This document shows positions 8,687 to 18,298 of a stretch of DNA of 64,000 nt, one piece after another (position 1 is the stretch's first letter; each line of letters starts with the position of its first letter). The stretch comes from Paracoccaceae bacterium (GTDB taxonomy: Bacteria > Pseudomonadota > Alphaproteobacteria > Rhodobacterales > Rhodobacteraceae): positions 408,963 to 472,962 of the forward strand of contig JANSYL010000002.1 in NCBI GenBank assembly GCA_024742455.1, read 5' to 3'. The notes under the pieces were generated by a model. The model was not told the origin of the DNA, made no database searches, and saw only the letters and a list, made by a program, of their open reading frames with translations. The translations under genes and the position numbers were made by a program.

Positions 8687-9523
8687 ATGGAAATAGCTCT
8701 CACATCCCAGTTCGCGGCGATCAGCCACCCCATCCGGTATCAGGTGCTCCGGCTTCTGCTGCGACGCTATCCCGATGATGTTCCGGCGGGTGAGATCGCC
8801 GAGGCCCTCGCCATCAGGCCCAACACCCTGTCGGCCTATCTGTCCCATCTGCTGCGCGCCCGCCTGATCCGCCAGAGCCGGAACGGCACGCAGCGGCTCT
8901 ATGGCGCCGACATGCAGGGCCTGCACAGCATGAACGCGCGCCTTTTCGAAGAATGCTGCCGAGGCCGTCCCGATATCTGCCCCCCGCTGCCCGCCCCCGT
9001 CCCCGGAGGAGACATGACCATGACCAAGACCCCCTACCGCGTTCTATTCATCTGTTCGGGCAATTCCGCCCGGTCGATTTTCGCGGAATCGATCCTGCGC
9101 CATGAGGCCGGGGACCGGTTCGAAGCCCATTCCGCCGGGACCCGCCCGACCTCGGAGCTGAACCCGATGGCGGTGGCGATGCTGCAGGACAAGGGCCACG
9201 ATATCGCCGGGCTGCGATCCAAGAACGTCATGGAATACCAGGGCGCCGATGCCCTCGATTTCGACTTCGTCTTCACCGTCTGCGATGCGGCCGCGAACGA
9301 GGAATGCCCGACATGGCATGGACAGCCCCTGACCGCCCATTGGGGCACGCCCGACCCGGTCAAGGCCGAAGGGACCGAGGCCGAGCGGATGCTGGCCTTT
9401 CAGCACGCCTATGGTGCCCTGCGCCGCCGCATCACCGCCTTCACCGCGCTGCCTTTCGACACGCTGGACCGGCTGTCGCTGCAAGCCGCGCTCGATGACA
9501 TTTCCCGGACGGAGAAGGCGTGA
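8687..9523 (+). CDS. ArsR-family repressor fused to LMW-phosphatase-type arsenate reductase/ArsC
   Basis: The 278-residue product joins two domains. Residues 1-95 are a winged-helix ArsR-type domain ([16 protein letters not shown], then a recognition helix around [18 protein letters not shown]). Residues 117-275 are a low-molecular-weight phosphatase fold with the loop CSGNSARS (Cys123 to Arg129) and a downstream cysteine in VCDAA. The ATG at 8687 matches the ArsR N-terminus but has no ribosome site because an operator abuts it. An internal in-frame ATG at 9014 follows a strong GGAGGAGA, so a free ArsC-like protein may also be made. It heads an operon with a GAPDH and ArsJ. The phosphatase domain may bind or reduce arsenate. 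Confidence 0.9.
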   Translation: MEIALTSQFAAISHPIRYQVLRLLLRRYPDDVPAGEIAEALAIRPNTLSAYLSHLLRARLIRQSRNGTQRLYGADMQGLHSMNARLFEECCRGRPDICPPLPAPVPGGDMTMTKTPYRVLFICSGNSARSIFAESILRHEAGDRFEAHSAGTRPTSELNPMAVAMLQDKGHDIAGLRSKNVMEYQGADALDFDFVFTVCDAAANEECPTWHGQPLTAHWGTPDPVKAEGTEAERMLAFQHAYGALRRRITAFTALPFDTLDRLSLQAALDDISRTEKA

Positions 9524-10521
9524 TGACCACCTATGCCCTGAACGGCCTTGGCCGGATCGGCAAGCTTGCCCTGAAACCGCTGCTGGAGCGGGGGGCGAAG
9601 GTCGCCTGGCTGAACGACGCCGTGGGCGACCCGGCGATGCACGCGCATCTGCTGGAATTCGACAGCGTGCACGGGCGTTGGGACGCGGCGTTTTCCGCCG
9701 ATGCGGACAGCCTGAGCATCGACGGCACACGCCTGCCGGTTTTCGCCGAACGCGATCCGGCCAACCTGCCGCTCGAGGGGGTGGATGTGGTGATCGACTG
9801 CACCGGCGCCTTCAAGACGGAGGCAAAGCTGCAGCCCTATTTCGACGCGGGCGTGAAGCGGGTTGTGGTGTCGGCCCCGGTCAAGGACGGGCCGACCGCC
9901 AATATCGTCTATGGCGTGAACGAGGGGGTCTATGACCGGGACGCGCACCGGATCGTTACCGCCGCCTCCTGCACCACCAATTGCCTGGCTCCGGTGGTCA
10001 AGGTGATCCATGACGCCATCGGCATCCGGCACGGCTCCATCACCACGATCCATGATGTCACCAACACCCAGACCATCGTGGATCGCCCGGCCAAGGACCT
10101 GCGCCGCGCACGTTCGGCGCTGACCAACCTGATCCCCACCACCACGGGCAGCGCCACGGCGATCACGCTGATCTACCCGGAACTCACCGGCAAGCTGAAC
10201 GGCCATGCCGTGCGCGTCCCGCTGTTGAACGCGTCCCTGACGGATTGCGTGTTCGAGGTCGCGAGGGGGACGACCGCCGAAGAGGTCAACGCCCTGTTCC
10301 GCGCCGCCGCCGAAGGGCCGATGCAGGGGATCCTGGGCTACGAGGAACGCCCGCTGGTCAGTTCCGACTACACCAATGACACGCGGTCGAGCATCGTCGA
10401 TGCCCTGTCTACGATGGTGGTGAACGGCACCCAGGTGAAGGTCTACGCCTGGTATGACAATGAAATGGGCTATGCGCACCGGCTGGTCGATGTCGCCCTG
10501 ATGGTGGGTGCGAACCCGTGA
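9523..10521 (+). CDS. ArsJ-associated glyceraldehyde-3-phosphate dehydrogenase
   Basis: This cytoplasmic NAD-dependent GAPDH of 332 residues has the Rossmann motif NGLGRIGK at residues 7-14 and the catalytic cysteine Cys150 in SCTTNC. In ars operons this enzyme joins arsenate to glyceraldehyde-3-phosphate, giving the unstable 1-arseno-3-phosphoglycerate that ArsJ exports. The short length and position between an ArsR-type gene and arsJ identify this subtype rather than the glycolytic copy. The ATG at 9523 follows GGAGAAGG. The start overlaps the upstream stop and the end overlaps arsJ, so translation is coupled. Confidence 0.94.
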   Translation: MTTYALNGLGRIGKLALKPLLERGAKVAWLNDAVGDPAMHAHLLEFDSVHGRWDAAFSADADSLSIDGTRLPVFAERDPANLPLEGVDVVIDCTGAFKTEAKLQPYFDAGVKRVVVSAPVKDGPTANIVYGVNEGVYDRDAHRIVTAASCTTNCLAPVVKVIHDAIGIRHGSITTIHDVTNTQTIVDRPAKDLRRARSALTNLIPTTTGSATAITLIYPELTGKLNGHAVRVPLLNASLTDCVFEVARGTTAEEVNALFRAAAEGPMQGILGYEERPLVSSDYTNDTRSSIVDALSTMVVNGTQVKVYAWYDNEMGYAHRLVDVALMVGANP

Positions 10522-11771
10522 GCACCCGACCCGAGGGCTTTGCCGCCTATATCGCCGTCACGGCAGCCTATTGGGCCTTCATGCTGACCGATGGCGCGCT
10601 CAGGATGCTGGTGCTGCTGCATTTCAACACGCTGGGCTTTTCGCCCGTGCAGCTGGCGTATCTGTTCATCCTCTACGAAGTGGCGGGGATCGTGACGAAC
10701 CTGTCCGCCGGGTGGATCGCGGCGCGGTTCGGGCTGACCTCGACGCTCTACGCGGGGCTGGCGCTGCAGATCGTGGCGTTGATCGCTCTGGCGCAGCTCG
10801 ACCCGACATGGGGCATCGCGGTTTCGGTCGTCTTCGTGATGCTGGTGCAGGGCCTGTCGGGCGTCGCCAAGGACCTGGCGAAGATGTCGTCGAAATCGGC
10901 GGTGAAGCTTCTGGCGCCCAAGGGCGACGGGTCTTTGTTCCGCTGGGTGGCGGTGCTGACGGGGTCGAAGAACGCGGTTAAGGGCCTGGGCTTTCTGCTG
11001 GGCGCGGGGGCGCTGGCGCTGTTCGGGTTCATCCCCGCGATCCTCGGCATGGCGGCGGTCCTGACGTTGGTTTTCCTGGCCGTCCTCGTCTTCATGCCGG
11101 CGGGCCTGCCCCGGGGCCGCAAGGGCGCGAAATTCCGCGAGGTGTTTTCCGACAGTGCCAATGTGAACTGGCTGAGTGCTGCGCGCGTGTTCCTGTTCGG
11201 CGCACGCGATGTCTGGTTCGTCGTCGGCATCCCGATCTATTTCTACGCCGTGCTGTCGGACGGGACGCCCGAGGGAAACCGCGCGGCCTTTTTCATGATC
11301 GGCAGTTTCATGGCGATCTGGATCATCCTTTACGGCGCCGTTCAGGCCAGCGCCCCCAGGCTTTTGCGCGCCGCCACCCGCCCCGAAGCCGCGCTGATCG
11401 CCGCCGCCAGGGGCTGGGCAGGATGGCTGGCGCTGGTGCCTGCAGCCCTGGCCGCGATGGTTTTCCTGGCGGGCAGCCCGGCACCATGGCTGACCGCCAT
11501 GGTGGTCGCCGGTCTGCTGGGTTTCGGCGCGGGGTTCGCGGTCAATTCCGCGCTCCATTCCTATCTCATCCTCACCTTCACGCGGGATGAACGGGTCACG
11601 ATGGACGTGGGGTTCTACTACATGGCCAACGCCGCCGGACGCCTGATCGGCACCCTGATGTCGGGCCTTGCCTACCAGGTCGGGGGCGTGGCGCTGTGCC
11701 TGGCGGTGGCGGCGGTGTTTCTGGGTCTGGCATCGCTCTTCGCGGCCCGGCTGAGGCCCGAGGCGGCATAA
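10518..11771 (+). CDS. arsJ: Organoarsenical efflux MFS transporter ArsJ
   Basis: This inner-membrane permease of 417 residues has about twelve hydrophobic segments. It opens with the characteristic ArsJ sequence [20 protein letters not shown] near residue 23 and includes [17 protein letters not shown] near residue 120. ArsJ exports 1-arseno-3-phosphoglycerate made by the adjacent GAPDH, removing arsenate from the cell. The GTG start at 10518 overlaps the GAPDH stop by four bases (GTGA). No arsB or acr3 gene is present here, so this operon relies on the organoarsenical route. Confidence 0.94.
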   Translation: MSTRPEGFAAYIAVTAAYWAFMLTDGALRMLVLLHFNTLGFSPVQLAYLFILYEVAGIVTNLSAGWIAARFGLTSTLYAGLALQIVALIALAQLDPTWGIAVSVVFVMLVQGLSGVAKDLAKMSSKSAVKLLAPKGDGSLFRWVAVLTGSKNAVKGLGFLLGAGALALFGFIPAILGMAAVLTLVFLAVLVFMPAGLPRGRKGAKFREVFSDSANVNWLSAARVFLFGARDVWFVVGIPIYFYAVLSDGTPEGNRAAFFMIGSFMAIWIILYGAVQASAPRLLRAATRPEAALIAAARGWAGWLALVPAALAAMVFLAGSPAPWLTAMVVAGLLGFGAGFAVNSALHSYLILTFTRDERVTMDVGFYYMANAAGRLIGTLMSGLAYQVGGVALCLAVAAVFLGLASLFAARLRPEAA

Positions 11772-11798
11772 GCAGCAGTCCACGCCGCCCGCCGGGCG

Positions 11799-11813
11799 TT
11801 AAGGCGATGTTGA
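11799..11813. promoter_or_regulatory. Candidate CtrA site upstream of motB
   Basis: TTAA-GGCGATG-TTGA matches the CtrA consensus TTAA-N7-TTAA with one mismatch. It lies about 43 bases before the motB start. Similar sites with the same seven-base spacing occur at three other flagellar promoters in this cluster. Confidence 0.5.
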
Positions 11814-11855
11814 CGCCTCGGCGCCTAGCCTCACCCCATGCCCGGGGAGACGGCG

Positions 11856-12707
11856 ATGAAGGACACAGGCAGCACGGCCCGCCCGCTTGTCATCAAGCGC
11901 AAGAAAGTGGTCCAGGGCGCCGCCCATCACGGCGGCGCGTGGAAGGTGGCCTATGCCGATTTCGTCACCGCGATGATGGCGTTCTTCATGCTGATGTGGC
12001 TGCTGAATGCGACCACCGAACAGCAGCGCAAGGGGATCGCCGATTACTTCAGCCCGACGATCCCGATCACGCGGATCTCGGGCGGTGGCGACGGGGCGTT
12101 CGGCGGGGAAACCGTGTTCTCGGAAACCGTGATCGCCCAGGACGGCACCGGCGCCACCAATCGCCGCCCGACCGAGGGGCGCCAGAGCCTTGGCACCAGC
12201 GGCACCGACCACCGCGCCGAGGCGGAACGCCTCGCCGCGACCGAGCGCCTTGCCGCCATCGAGGCGGCCCTGACCGGGGCTGGTGGCGACGCGGTCAGCA
12301 GCGAATTGCCGCTGAGCCATATCCAGACGCGGCTGACCGATGAGGGGCTGGTGATCGAGGTGTTCTCGCGCCCCGGTGCGCCGCTCTTCGACCCCGACAC
12401 CGGGGCGCCCGCGCCCTGGCCCGGGGACCTGGCGGCAACGATGGTGTCGCTGTTCGTGACAGTGACCAACCCCGTAGCGCTCGAGGGGCATGTCGCGGCG
12501 CCGCCCGTTGTGATGGTCAACGCGGCGCGCTGGGACATCTCGACCGCACGGGCGCAGGCGATGCGCGTCTTGCTGGAAGAGGCGGGGTTGTCGGGATCGC
12601 GGATCGCGCGTGTCACCGGCCATGCCGACCGCGACCCGGCGGTGCCCGACCCGATGGCGGTGCGCAACGACCGGCTGGAGGTGATCCTGCTGCGCACACG
12701 ACGGTAG
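11856..12707 (+). CDS. motB: Flagellar motor protein MotB
   Basis: This stator subunit anchors the proton channel to peptidoglycan. The single membrane helix (about residues 32-51) contains the proton-accepting aspartate Asp35 in VAYADFVTAMMAFF. The C-terminal half is an OmpA-like peptidoglycan-binding domain. The ATG at 11856 follows GGGGAG at good spacing. An ATG 18 bases upstream would read through that ribosome site. MotA is encoded 11 kb away in the same cluster. Confidence 0.96.
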   Translation: MKDTGSTARPLVIKRKKVVQGAAHHGGAWKVAYADFVTAMMAFFMLMWLLNATTEQQRKGIADYFSPTIPITRISGGGDGAFGGETVFSETVIAQDGTGATNRRPTEGRQSLGTSGTDHRAEAERLAATERLAAIEAALTGAGGDAVSSELPLSHIQTRLTDEGLVIEVFSRPGAPLFDPDTGAPAPWPGDLAATMVSLFVTVTNPVALEGHVAAPPVVMVNAARWDISTARAQAMRVLLEEAGLSGSRIARVTGHADRDPAVPDPMAVRNDRLEVILLRTRR

Positions 12708-12735
12708 GGCGCAAAAAAACGTAAGTTTTTAGGCG

Positions 12736-12750
12736 TTAGCCCGCGGTTAA
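12736..12750. promoter_or_regulatory. Candidate CtrA site upstream of flgE
   Basis: TTAG-CCCGCGG-TTAA matches TTAA-N7-TTAA with one mismatch and sits 54 bases before the flgE start. This suggests control of the flgE-flgK-flgL-flgI operon by the CtrA response regulator. Confidence 0.5.
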
Positions 12751-12804
12751 GGGAGGGCGGTCAGACTGGCCCCAGATCGAGACGCAGCAGAAAGGCTGAC
12801 TGGG

Positions 12805-14103
12805 ATGACGATTTCCTCCTCGCTCAATTCGGGCGTTTCCGGGTTGATGGTGAATGCCAACCGGCTGGCTACGATCTCGGACAACATCGCCAATTCCGGC
12901 ACCTATGGCTACAAGCGCGTGGTCGCCGATTTTCATTCCATGGTCGTGCAGCAGGGCGGCGGCGGGTATTCGGCGGGCGGTGTCCGGTCGACCACGCAGC
13001 GCTTCATCGACCAGCGCGGCACCCTGATTTCCACCAACAACCCCACCGACCTTGCCATCGGCGGGCGCGGCTTGCTGCCGGTGACCACGGGGTTCGGCGC
13101 GACCGGCGGGGGCAACATGCCGATCATGCTGACGACGACCGGGTCCTTCCGCCCCGATACCGAAGGGGTGCTGCGCACCCAGACCGGTGAGGTTCTGCTG
13201 GGCTGGCCCGCCGATCCCGACGGCACGGTCCCGTCCTTTCCACGCGACACGTTCGACGGGCTGGAACCGGTTGCGATCAACACCAACCAGTTCGTCTCGA
13301 ATCCCACCACCCGGATGGACCTGAGCGTGAACCTGCCCGCCACCGCCACCGATGCGGGTGCCGACGGGCAGGGCCAGGTGATGCTGGTGGAATATTTCGA
13401 CAACATGGGCACGTCCCAGTCGCTCGAACTTACCTATACACCGACCGTTCCGGCCGCGGGCCGGTCCAACGAATGGACGGTCGATATCCGCGATTCCGGC
13501 AGCGCCGATGCCGTCGTCGCCTCCTATACGCTGACCTTCGATGACACCGGCGCCGACAGCGGCACCCTGGCCGGTGTCACGGTCAACTCCGGCGGCGCCT
13601 ATGACGGCACGGCGGGCACGCTGGCGGTGGCCGTGGCCGGGGGACAGATCGACATCCGGATCGGCAGCCCCGGCAGCGGCAGCCTGGTGACGCAGCTTTC
13701 CGACAATTTCGCCCGTGCGCCGGTGGTCAAGAACGGCTCGCCCATCGGTAATCTCGACCGTGTCGAAATCGACGAGGCCGGGATGGTGCACGCGATCTAC
13801 GACACCGGCACCACGCGCGTGATCTACCAGATACCGGTTGTCGACGTGGCCAATATCAACGGGCTGACGGCGGGCGACAACCAGACCTACACCATGTCCG
13901 CAGAAAGCGGCGCGATGTATCTCTGGGATGCCGGTGACGGACCGACCGGCGAGATGGTGGGCTATGCCCGCGAGGAATCGGCCACCGATGTGGCCGCCGA
14001 ACTCACCCAGCTGATCCAAACGCAGAGGGCCTATTCGTCGAACGCCAAGATCATTCAGACGGTCGACGAGATGCTGCAGGAAACCACCAACATCAAACGC
14101 TGA
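12805..14103 (+). CDS. flgE: Flagellar hook protein FlgE
   Basis: FlgE polymerises to form the hook that joins rod and filament. The 432-residue product opens with the conserved rod/hook helix and motif SDNIANSGTYGYKR (about residues 27-40). It ends with the C-terminal helix ELTQLIQTQRAYSSNAKIIQTVD characteristic in part of the family (LIQTQRAYSSN). The middle is a hypervariable, glycine/threonine-rich beta region exposed on the hook surface. It is the first gene of the flgE-flgK-flgL-flgI run. Confidence 0.96.
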   Translation: MTISSSLNSGVSGLMVNANRLATISDNIANSGTYGYKRVVADFHSMVVQQGGGGYSAGGVRSTTQRFIDQRGTLISTNNPTDLAIGGRGLLPVTTGFGATGGGNMPIMLTTTGSFRPDTEGVLRTQTGEVLLGWPADPDGTVPSFPRDTFDGLEPVAINTNQFVSNPTTRMDLSVNLPATATDAGADGQGQVMLVEYFDNMGTSQSLELTYTPTVPAAGRSNEWTVDIRDSGSADAVVASYTLTFDDTGADSGTLAGVTVNSGGAYDGTAGTLAVAVAGGQIDIRIGSPGSGSLVTQLSDNFARAPVVKNGSPIGNLDRVEIDEAGMVHAIYDTGTTRVIYQIPVVDVANINGLTAGDNQTYTMSAESGAMYLWDAGDGPTGEMVGYAREESATDVAAELTQLIQTQRAYSSNAKIIQTVDEMLQETTNIKR

Positions 14104-14127
14104 TCCGGCGATCCGGGGGTCTGACCG

Positions 14128-15588
14128 ATGACCATGTCCAGCGCGCTGTCGAACGCCATTTCCGGCCTGAACGTGGCGTCACGCGCCGCGGGCGTCGTGT
14201 CGTCCAACATCGCCAATGCAATGACCGACGGCTACGGGCTGCGCGAAGCGCAGATCGTTTCGCGGGTGACGGGCACCACCGGTGCCGGGGCCCGGGTCGC
14301 GGGCATCCTGCGCCACGAGGACGCCGCCCTGTCGGGGGCGCGCCGGGTGGCCGAGGCCGACCGGTCGGGCAGGCAGGTGGAAACCGGCTTTCTGTCCCGG
14401 ATCGAGACCGTGATCGGCACCCCGGACCAGCCCGGCAGCCTTGCAGCCCGCCTCGCCACCTTCGAGGCCAGGCTGGTCGATGCCGCGAATGCCCCGGCGA
14501 CGGGGGCCCATCACGCGGCGGCGGTGGATGCCGCTGTCGCACTTGCCGCCCATCTGAATGACGCGCAGCACCGCGTGCAGGACGCGCGCCTCGCCGCCGA
14601 TGGCGATATCGCGGAGGCCGTCACCACCCTCAACGACACGCTTCAGGCGCTGTCCGATCTGAACATCCGCATCCGCAAGGGGGCCGGCGGCGGGCGCGAT
14701 ATCTCGGCCCTTCAGGACGGCCAGGCGCAACTGCTCGACCGTATATCGGGCCTCGTGCCCGTCCATACCCGGCGCGACGATCTCGGCGCCCTGCAGGTGT
14801 TCACCGATGACGGTCTGGCCCTTCTCGACGGCGTTCCGGCGCAGTTCGCGTTCACCCCAGTGCATGTCATGACCCCGGACCTCGCGCCCGGCACCGGCCT
14901 GTCCGGCCTGTCCGTCAACGGGCGCGCCACCCAAACCGAGGGCCCCGCCGCGACAGTCTCGGGCGGTCGGCTGGCGGCGCTGTTTGCGCTGCGCGACGAC
15001 CGGGCCCCGTCCATCCAGAACGATCTCGACACCGTCGCCGCCGATCTGGCCCTGCGCCTTCAGGACACGGCGGTCGATCCGACACTGGCCCCCGGCGATG
15101 CCGGGCTGTTCACCGATGGCGGTTCCGCCGTCGACGCTGCGGCGATCACCGGCCTGGCCGGGCGCCTGCAGGTCAATGCCGCCCTCCGACCGGAGGAAGG
15201 TGGCGGCGCCTGGCGCCTGCGCGACGGGATCGGGGCGACCGCCCCGGGCCCTGAGGGCCGGTCCGACCTGCTGCGCGCGGGCCTTGATGCCCTTGCCGCG
15301 CCGCGACCGGTGACCACCGGATCGGCGGCGGGCCAGGTCCTGACGGCGGCGGGCCTCGTGGCTGCGCAGATCAGCACGATCGGCCGCGCCCGCGCCGCCG
15401 CCGAGATGGACCTTGGCCATATCGCCGCGCAGCACGGCGCGCTGGTGGCCGAGGAGAAGGCGCAAGGTGTCGATACCGACGCGCAGATGCAGCGCCTGCT
15501 GCAGATCGAACAAAGCTATGCCGCCAATGCCCAGGTGATCGCGGCAGTGCAGGACATGATGGATATCCTGATGGGGATCGGACGATGA
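14128..15588 (+). CDS. flgK: Flagellar hook-associated protein 1, FlgK
   Basis: FlgK is the first junction protein between hook and filament and is exported by the flagellar system. The 486-residue product has the N-terminal motif VVSSNIANAMTDGYG (about residues 28-42). The C-terminal helix LLQIEQSYAANAQVIAAVQD carries the family signature QSYAANAQ. It is near the typical length. The start lies 25 bases after the flgE stop. The last four bases overlap flgL, indicating coupled synthesis of the two junction proteins. Confidence 0.94.
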   Translation: MTMSSALSNAISGLNVASRAAGVVSSNIANAMTDGYGLREAQIVSRVTGTTGAGARVAGILRHEDAALSGARRVAEADRSGRQVETGFLSRIETVIGTPDQPGSLAARLATFEARLVDAANAPATGAHHAAAVDAAVALAAHLNDAQHRVQDARLAADGDIAEAVTTLNDTLQALSDLNIRIRKGAGGGRDISALQDGQAQLLDRISGLVPVHTRRDDLGALQVFTDDGLALLDGVPAQFAFTPVHVMTPDLAPGTGLSGLSVNGRATQTEGPAATVSGGRLAALFALRDDRAPSIQNDLDTVAADLALRLQDTAVDPTLAPGDAGLFTDGGSAVDAAAITGLAGRLQVNAALRPEEGGGAWRLRDGIGATAPGPEGRSDLLRAGLDALAAPRPVTTGSAAGQVLTAAGLVAAQISTIGRARAAAEMDLGHIAAQHGALVAEEKAQGVDTDAQMQRLLQIEQSYAANAQVIAAVQDMMDILMGIGR

Positions 15589-16595
15589 GCTTGACGACTT
15601 TCGGCGATGCCGCGCGCCTGCACGGCCTCGGGGCCTCCGGCGCCCGGCTGCGCGCCGATCTGGCGCGCCTGTCCCAGGACCTGTCCACCGGCACCCGCGC
15701 CGATCCGGGGGCCGCGACCGGTGGAGATTTCGGCGCGCTGTCCGCCAACCGCCGGGCGATGGACCTGACCGAAAGCTATGGCCGCGCCATCGACGCCGCG
15801 CTCGGCCGGGCTGAGGCGACGCAGGCGATCCTCGGTCTTGTCGGCGACGAGATCGACGGCATCGCCCCGCGCCTGCTCGAGTTTTCCCTGAACGGGGATT
15901 ACCACGACCTGATGCTGACCAATGCCAGCGCCCAAGACCGGCTGGAGGCCGTTGTCGGCGCCCTGAACACGCGGATCGGCGGATCGGCGGTTCTGGCCGG
16001 GGATGCGCCTTCCGCCCGTTCCCTGATCGACGCTGGCGCGATGCTGGATGCGCTGCGCCCGCTCGTGGCCGCTGCGCCCGATGCCGATGCGGCCATCGCC
16101 GCCGTGGCTGACTGGATGCAGGCCCCCGGGGGCGGGTTCGATACCCATGCCTGGCAGGGGGGCGATGGCCCGCCGCCCGCCGTGCTGGTGGCCGAGGGTC
16201 GGAACATCGACGCGGCGGTGACTGCCCGTGATCCCGCCCTGCGCAGCGTGCTGACGGGCCTCGCCCTTGCGGCGCTCGCCGCCGAAGATGCAGGGCCGCC
16301 CGGCCCCGAAACCGGCCGCGTCATGCTGGAAGCCGCTGCCGGGTATCTGCAATCGGGCGAGGCGCAGCTGACCGGGTTGCGCGCAACACTGGGCGCCGAC
16401 GAACACCGCCTGGTCCAGGCCCGCGCCACCGCCGAGGCGACGCGGGCGGGTCTCGAGCTCGACTATGCGGCCCTGGTCGGCGTCGATCCCTACGAAACCG
16501 CCACGGCGCTGCAGGAAACCCAGTTCCGCCTCGAAAGCCTTTACGTGGTGACCGCCCGGCTCGCCAATTTCAGCCTGACAGGATATCTCAGATGA
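15585..16595 (+). CDS. flgL: Flagellar hook-associated protein 3, FlgL (flagellin-like)
   Basis: FlgL is the second junction protein, between FlgK and the filament. The 336-residue product has a flagellin-like N-terminal coiled coil (LRADLARLSQDLSTGTRADP at residues 22-41) and a C-terminal helix (ETATALQETQFRLESLYVVT). Similarity to canonical FlgL is diffuse, as usual in Rhodobacterales, so position after flgK supports the name. It overlaps both neighbours by four bases. Confidence 0.85.
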   Translation: MSLTTFGDAARLHGLGASGARLRADLARLSQDLSTGTRADPGAATGGDFGALSANRRAMDLTESYGRAIDAALGRAEATQAILGLVGDEIDGIAPRLLEFSLNGDYHDLMLTNASAQDRLEAVVGALNTRIGGSAVLAGDAPSARSLIDAGAMLDALRPLVAAAPDADAAIAAVADWMQAPGGGFDTHAWQGGDGPPPAVLVAEGRNIDAAVTARDPALRSVLTGLALAALAAEDAGPPGPETGRVMLEAAAGYLQSGEAQLTGLRATLGADEHRLVQARATAEATRAGLELDYAALVGVDPYETATALQETQFRLESLYVVTARLANFSLTGYLR

Positions 16596-17704
16596 TCGGT
16601 TTCCGGCGCCTTGTCGCGCTCATCCTCGGGATTGCGCTGGCCACAGCCCCCGCGCTCGCCACCCCGATCCGCATCAAGGATCTCGTTGAATTCGACGGGG
16701 TGCGTGGAAACGACCTTGTGGGCTATGGCCTCGTGGTTGGCCTGAACGGGACCGGCGACGGGTTGCGCAACGCGCCTTTCACCGAGGAGATCATGGTCAA
16801 CATCCTCGAACGGCTCGGGGTGAACGTCACCGGCGAACAGTTCCGCCCGCAGAACGTAGCCGCGGTGATCGTGACCGGGGTTCTGCCCCCTTTTGCCCGC
16901 CAGGGCAGCCAGATCGACATTACCGTCTCGGCGATCGGTGATGCCGACAGTCTGCTGGGCGGAACCCTCGTGATGACGCCCCTGACCGCAGCCGATGGGG
17001 AGATCTATGCCGTGGCGCAGGGGTCGGTCATCGCCGGGGGCGCCGCCGCCGCCGGTGACGCGGCCGAGGTGGTGCAGGGTGTGCCGACGGGGGGCGTCAT
17101 CCCCACCGGCGCAAGGGTCGAGCGCGAGGTCGATTTCGACCTTGGCGACATGGACGGTATACGGCTTGCCCTGCGCACCCCCGATTTCACCACCGCGCTG
17201 CGGATCGAGGCCGCCATCAATGCCGATTTCGGTCGCCGAGTGGCGCTGATGCTGGACGCCGGAACCGTGGCGCTGGACATCCCGGCCGCCCGGATGCGGT
17301 CGCCCGCCCATGCGCTCAGCCGGATCGAGAACCTCCTCGTGGAACCCGAACGGCGCGCGCGGGTCGTGGTCGACCAGCGCTCCGGCACCATCGTCATGGG
17401 CGAGGATGTGCGGATATCGCGCGTGGCCGTGGCGCAGGGCAACCTGACCCTGCGGATCGAGGAACGTCCTGTCGCCGTGCAGCCCAGCCCCTTTGGCGCC
17501 GGGGAGACCGTGATCGTGCCGCGGACCCGGGCCGAGATCGAGGCCGGAGAGGGCACGCAACTGGCCGAGATTCCCGCAGGCACGTCGCTGAGCGACGTGG
17601 TCGCGGCATTGAACGCGCTGGGCGTGGCGCCACGCGACATGATCGATATCCTCAGCAGCATTCAGGCAGCCGGCGCGCTGCATGCGGAGTTCATCATCCG
17701 GTGA
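16592..17704 (+). CDS. flgI: Flagellar P-ring protein FlgI
   Basis: FlgI forms the periplasmic ring that bushes the rod in the peptidoglycan layer. The 370-residue precursor has a signal peptide ending near APALATP (residue 24). The family-defining RIKDLVEFDGVRGNDLVGYG follows, and VVGLNGTGD comes shortly after. The length is typical. It is the last gene of the flgE operon and converges with the fliF operon. Confidence 0.97.
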   Translation: MIGFRRLVALILGIALATAPALATPIRIKDLVEFDGVRGNDLVGYGLVVGLNGTGDGLRNAPFTEEIMVNILERLGVNVTGEQFRPQNVAAVIVTGVLPPFARQGSQIDITVSAIGDADSLLGGTLVMTPLTAADGEIYAVAQGSVIAGGAAAAGDAAEVVQGVPTGGVIPTGARVEREVDFDLGDMDGIRLALRTPDFTTALRIEAAINADFGRRVALMLDAGTVALDIPAARMRSPAHALSRIENLLVEPERRARVVVDQRSGTIVMGEDVRISRVAVAQGNLTLRIEERPVAVQPSPFGAGETVIVPRTRAEIEAGEGTQLAEIPAGTSLSDVVAALNALGVAPRDMIDILSSIQAAGALHAEFIIR

Positions 17705-17725
17705 CGGGCCCGGGGTCCGGACCCT

Positions 17726-18289
17726 TCACCGGGGCGCGCGCAGCCTTTGCATGACGTCGCGTGCCAGCGAGCCCGGCAAGTGTCGCAAGACCGTGACGCG
17801 GGTCGGCTGATCCGCCTCGGACAAGAGGCGCGCCAAGATCGCGGGATGCTCATGCACCAGCATGCCCGGCGCGCCCGCCCGGGACAGGACGCCGACAAGC
17901 GGGGCGGGTGCCGTGGGTGACGCGGGGCCGGATGCCCTGACCCGGGAAGCCGTGGGTTTGGTGATCATGGATCCGGGCATTCCGGACCGGGGTGCCATGC
18001 GCCCGGTGGCCCCCGTCCCCTCCTCCGCCGGGTCGCTGATCCGGTCCTGCTGTGCCGCGCCCCCCATCGCGCCGCTGTGGCGCAGATGCTCGATCAGGCG
18101 GTTTTTCTGCCATTCCAGCCGCTGGTCATCGCGCGACCCGGGCCGGTCCTGCGCTGCTGCGGCCCCGGTCGGCCCCGGGGCGACGCGGGCGGCGATCCTC
18201 GTGCCGAACAGGTCCGAGATCACCTGCAGTTTCTCGGCCGCGCTGTCGCTGCGGGCGCCAGGTGCAGATGGAGGCGAGGGGATTGGCAT
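17726..18289 (-). CDS. Flagellar-cluster protein with a C-terminal FliG-middle-domain-like motif
   Basis: The product is 187 residues. Residues 1-140 are rich in Ala, Pro, Gly and Ser and probably disordered apart from a short amphipathic helix near 15-35. Residues 144-184 (HEHPAILARLLSEADQPTRV, then LRHLPGSLARDVMQRL) resemble the EHPQ motif and following helices of the FliG middle domain, the FliM-contacting part of the switch. A full FliG would be about 330 residues, and the torque domain is absent. It is the last gene of fliF-fliH-fliN-fliP, nine bases after fliP. A switch-related role is inferred. It may be a reduced FliG relative or an unrelated protein with a similar helix pair. Confidence 0.6.
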   Translation of the reverse strand: MPIPSPPSAPGARSDSAAEKLQVISDLFGTRIAARVAPGPTGAAAAQDRPGSRDDQRLEWQKNRLIEHLRHSGAMGGAAQQDRISDPAEEGTGATGRMAPRSGMPGSMITKPTASRVRASGPASPTAPAPLVGVLSRAGAPGMLVHEHPAILARLLSEADQPTRVTVLRHLPGSLARDVMQRLRAPR

Positions 18290-18298
18290 GCTCGGTCC

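Noticed and set aside
14179..15513. Minus-strand open frame of 444 codons opposite flgK
   Set aside because: Shadow frame. flgK carries the conserved terminal helices and fits the operon.
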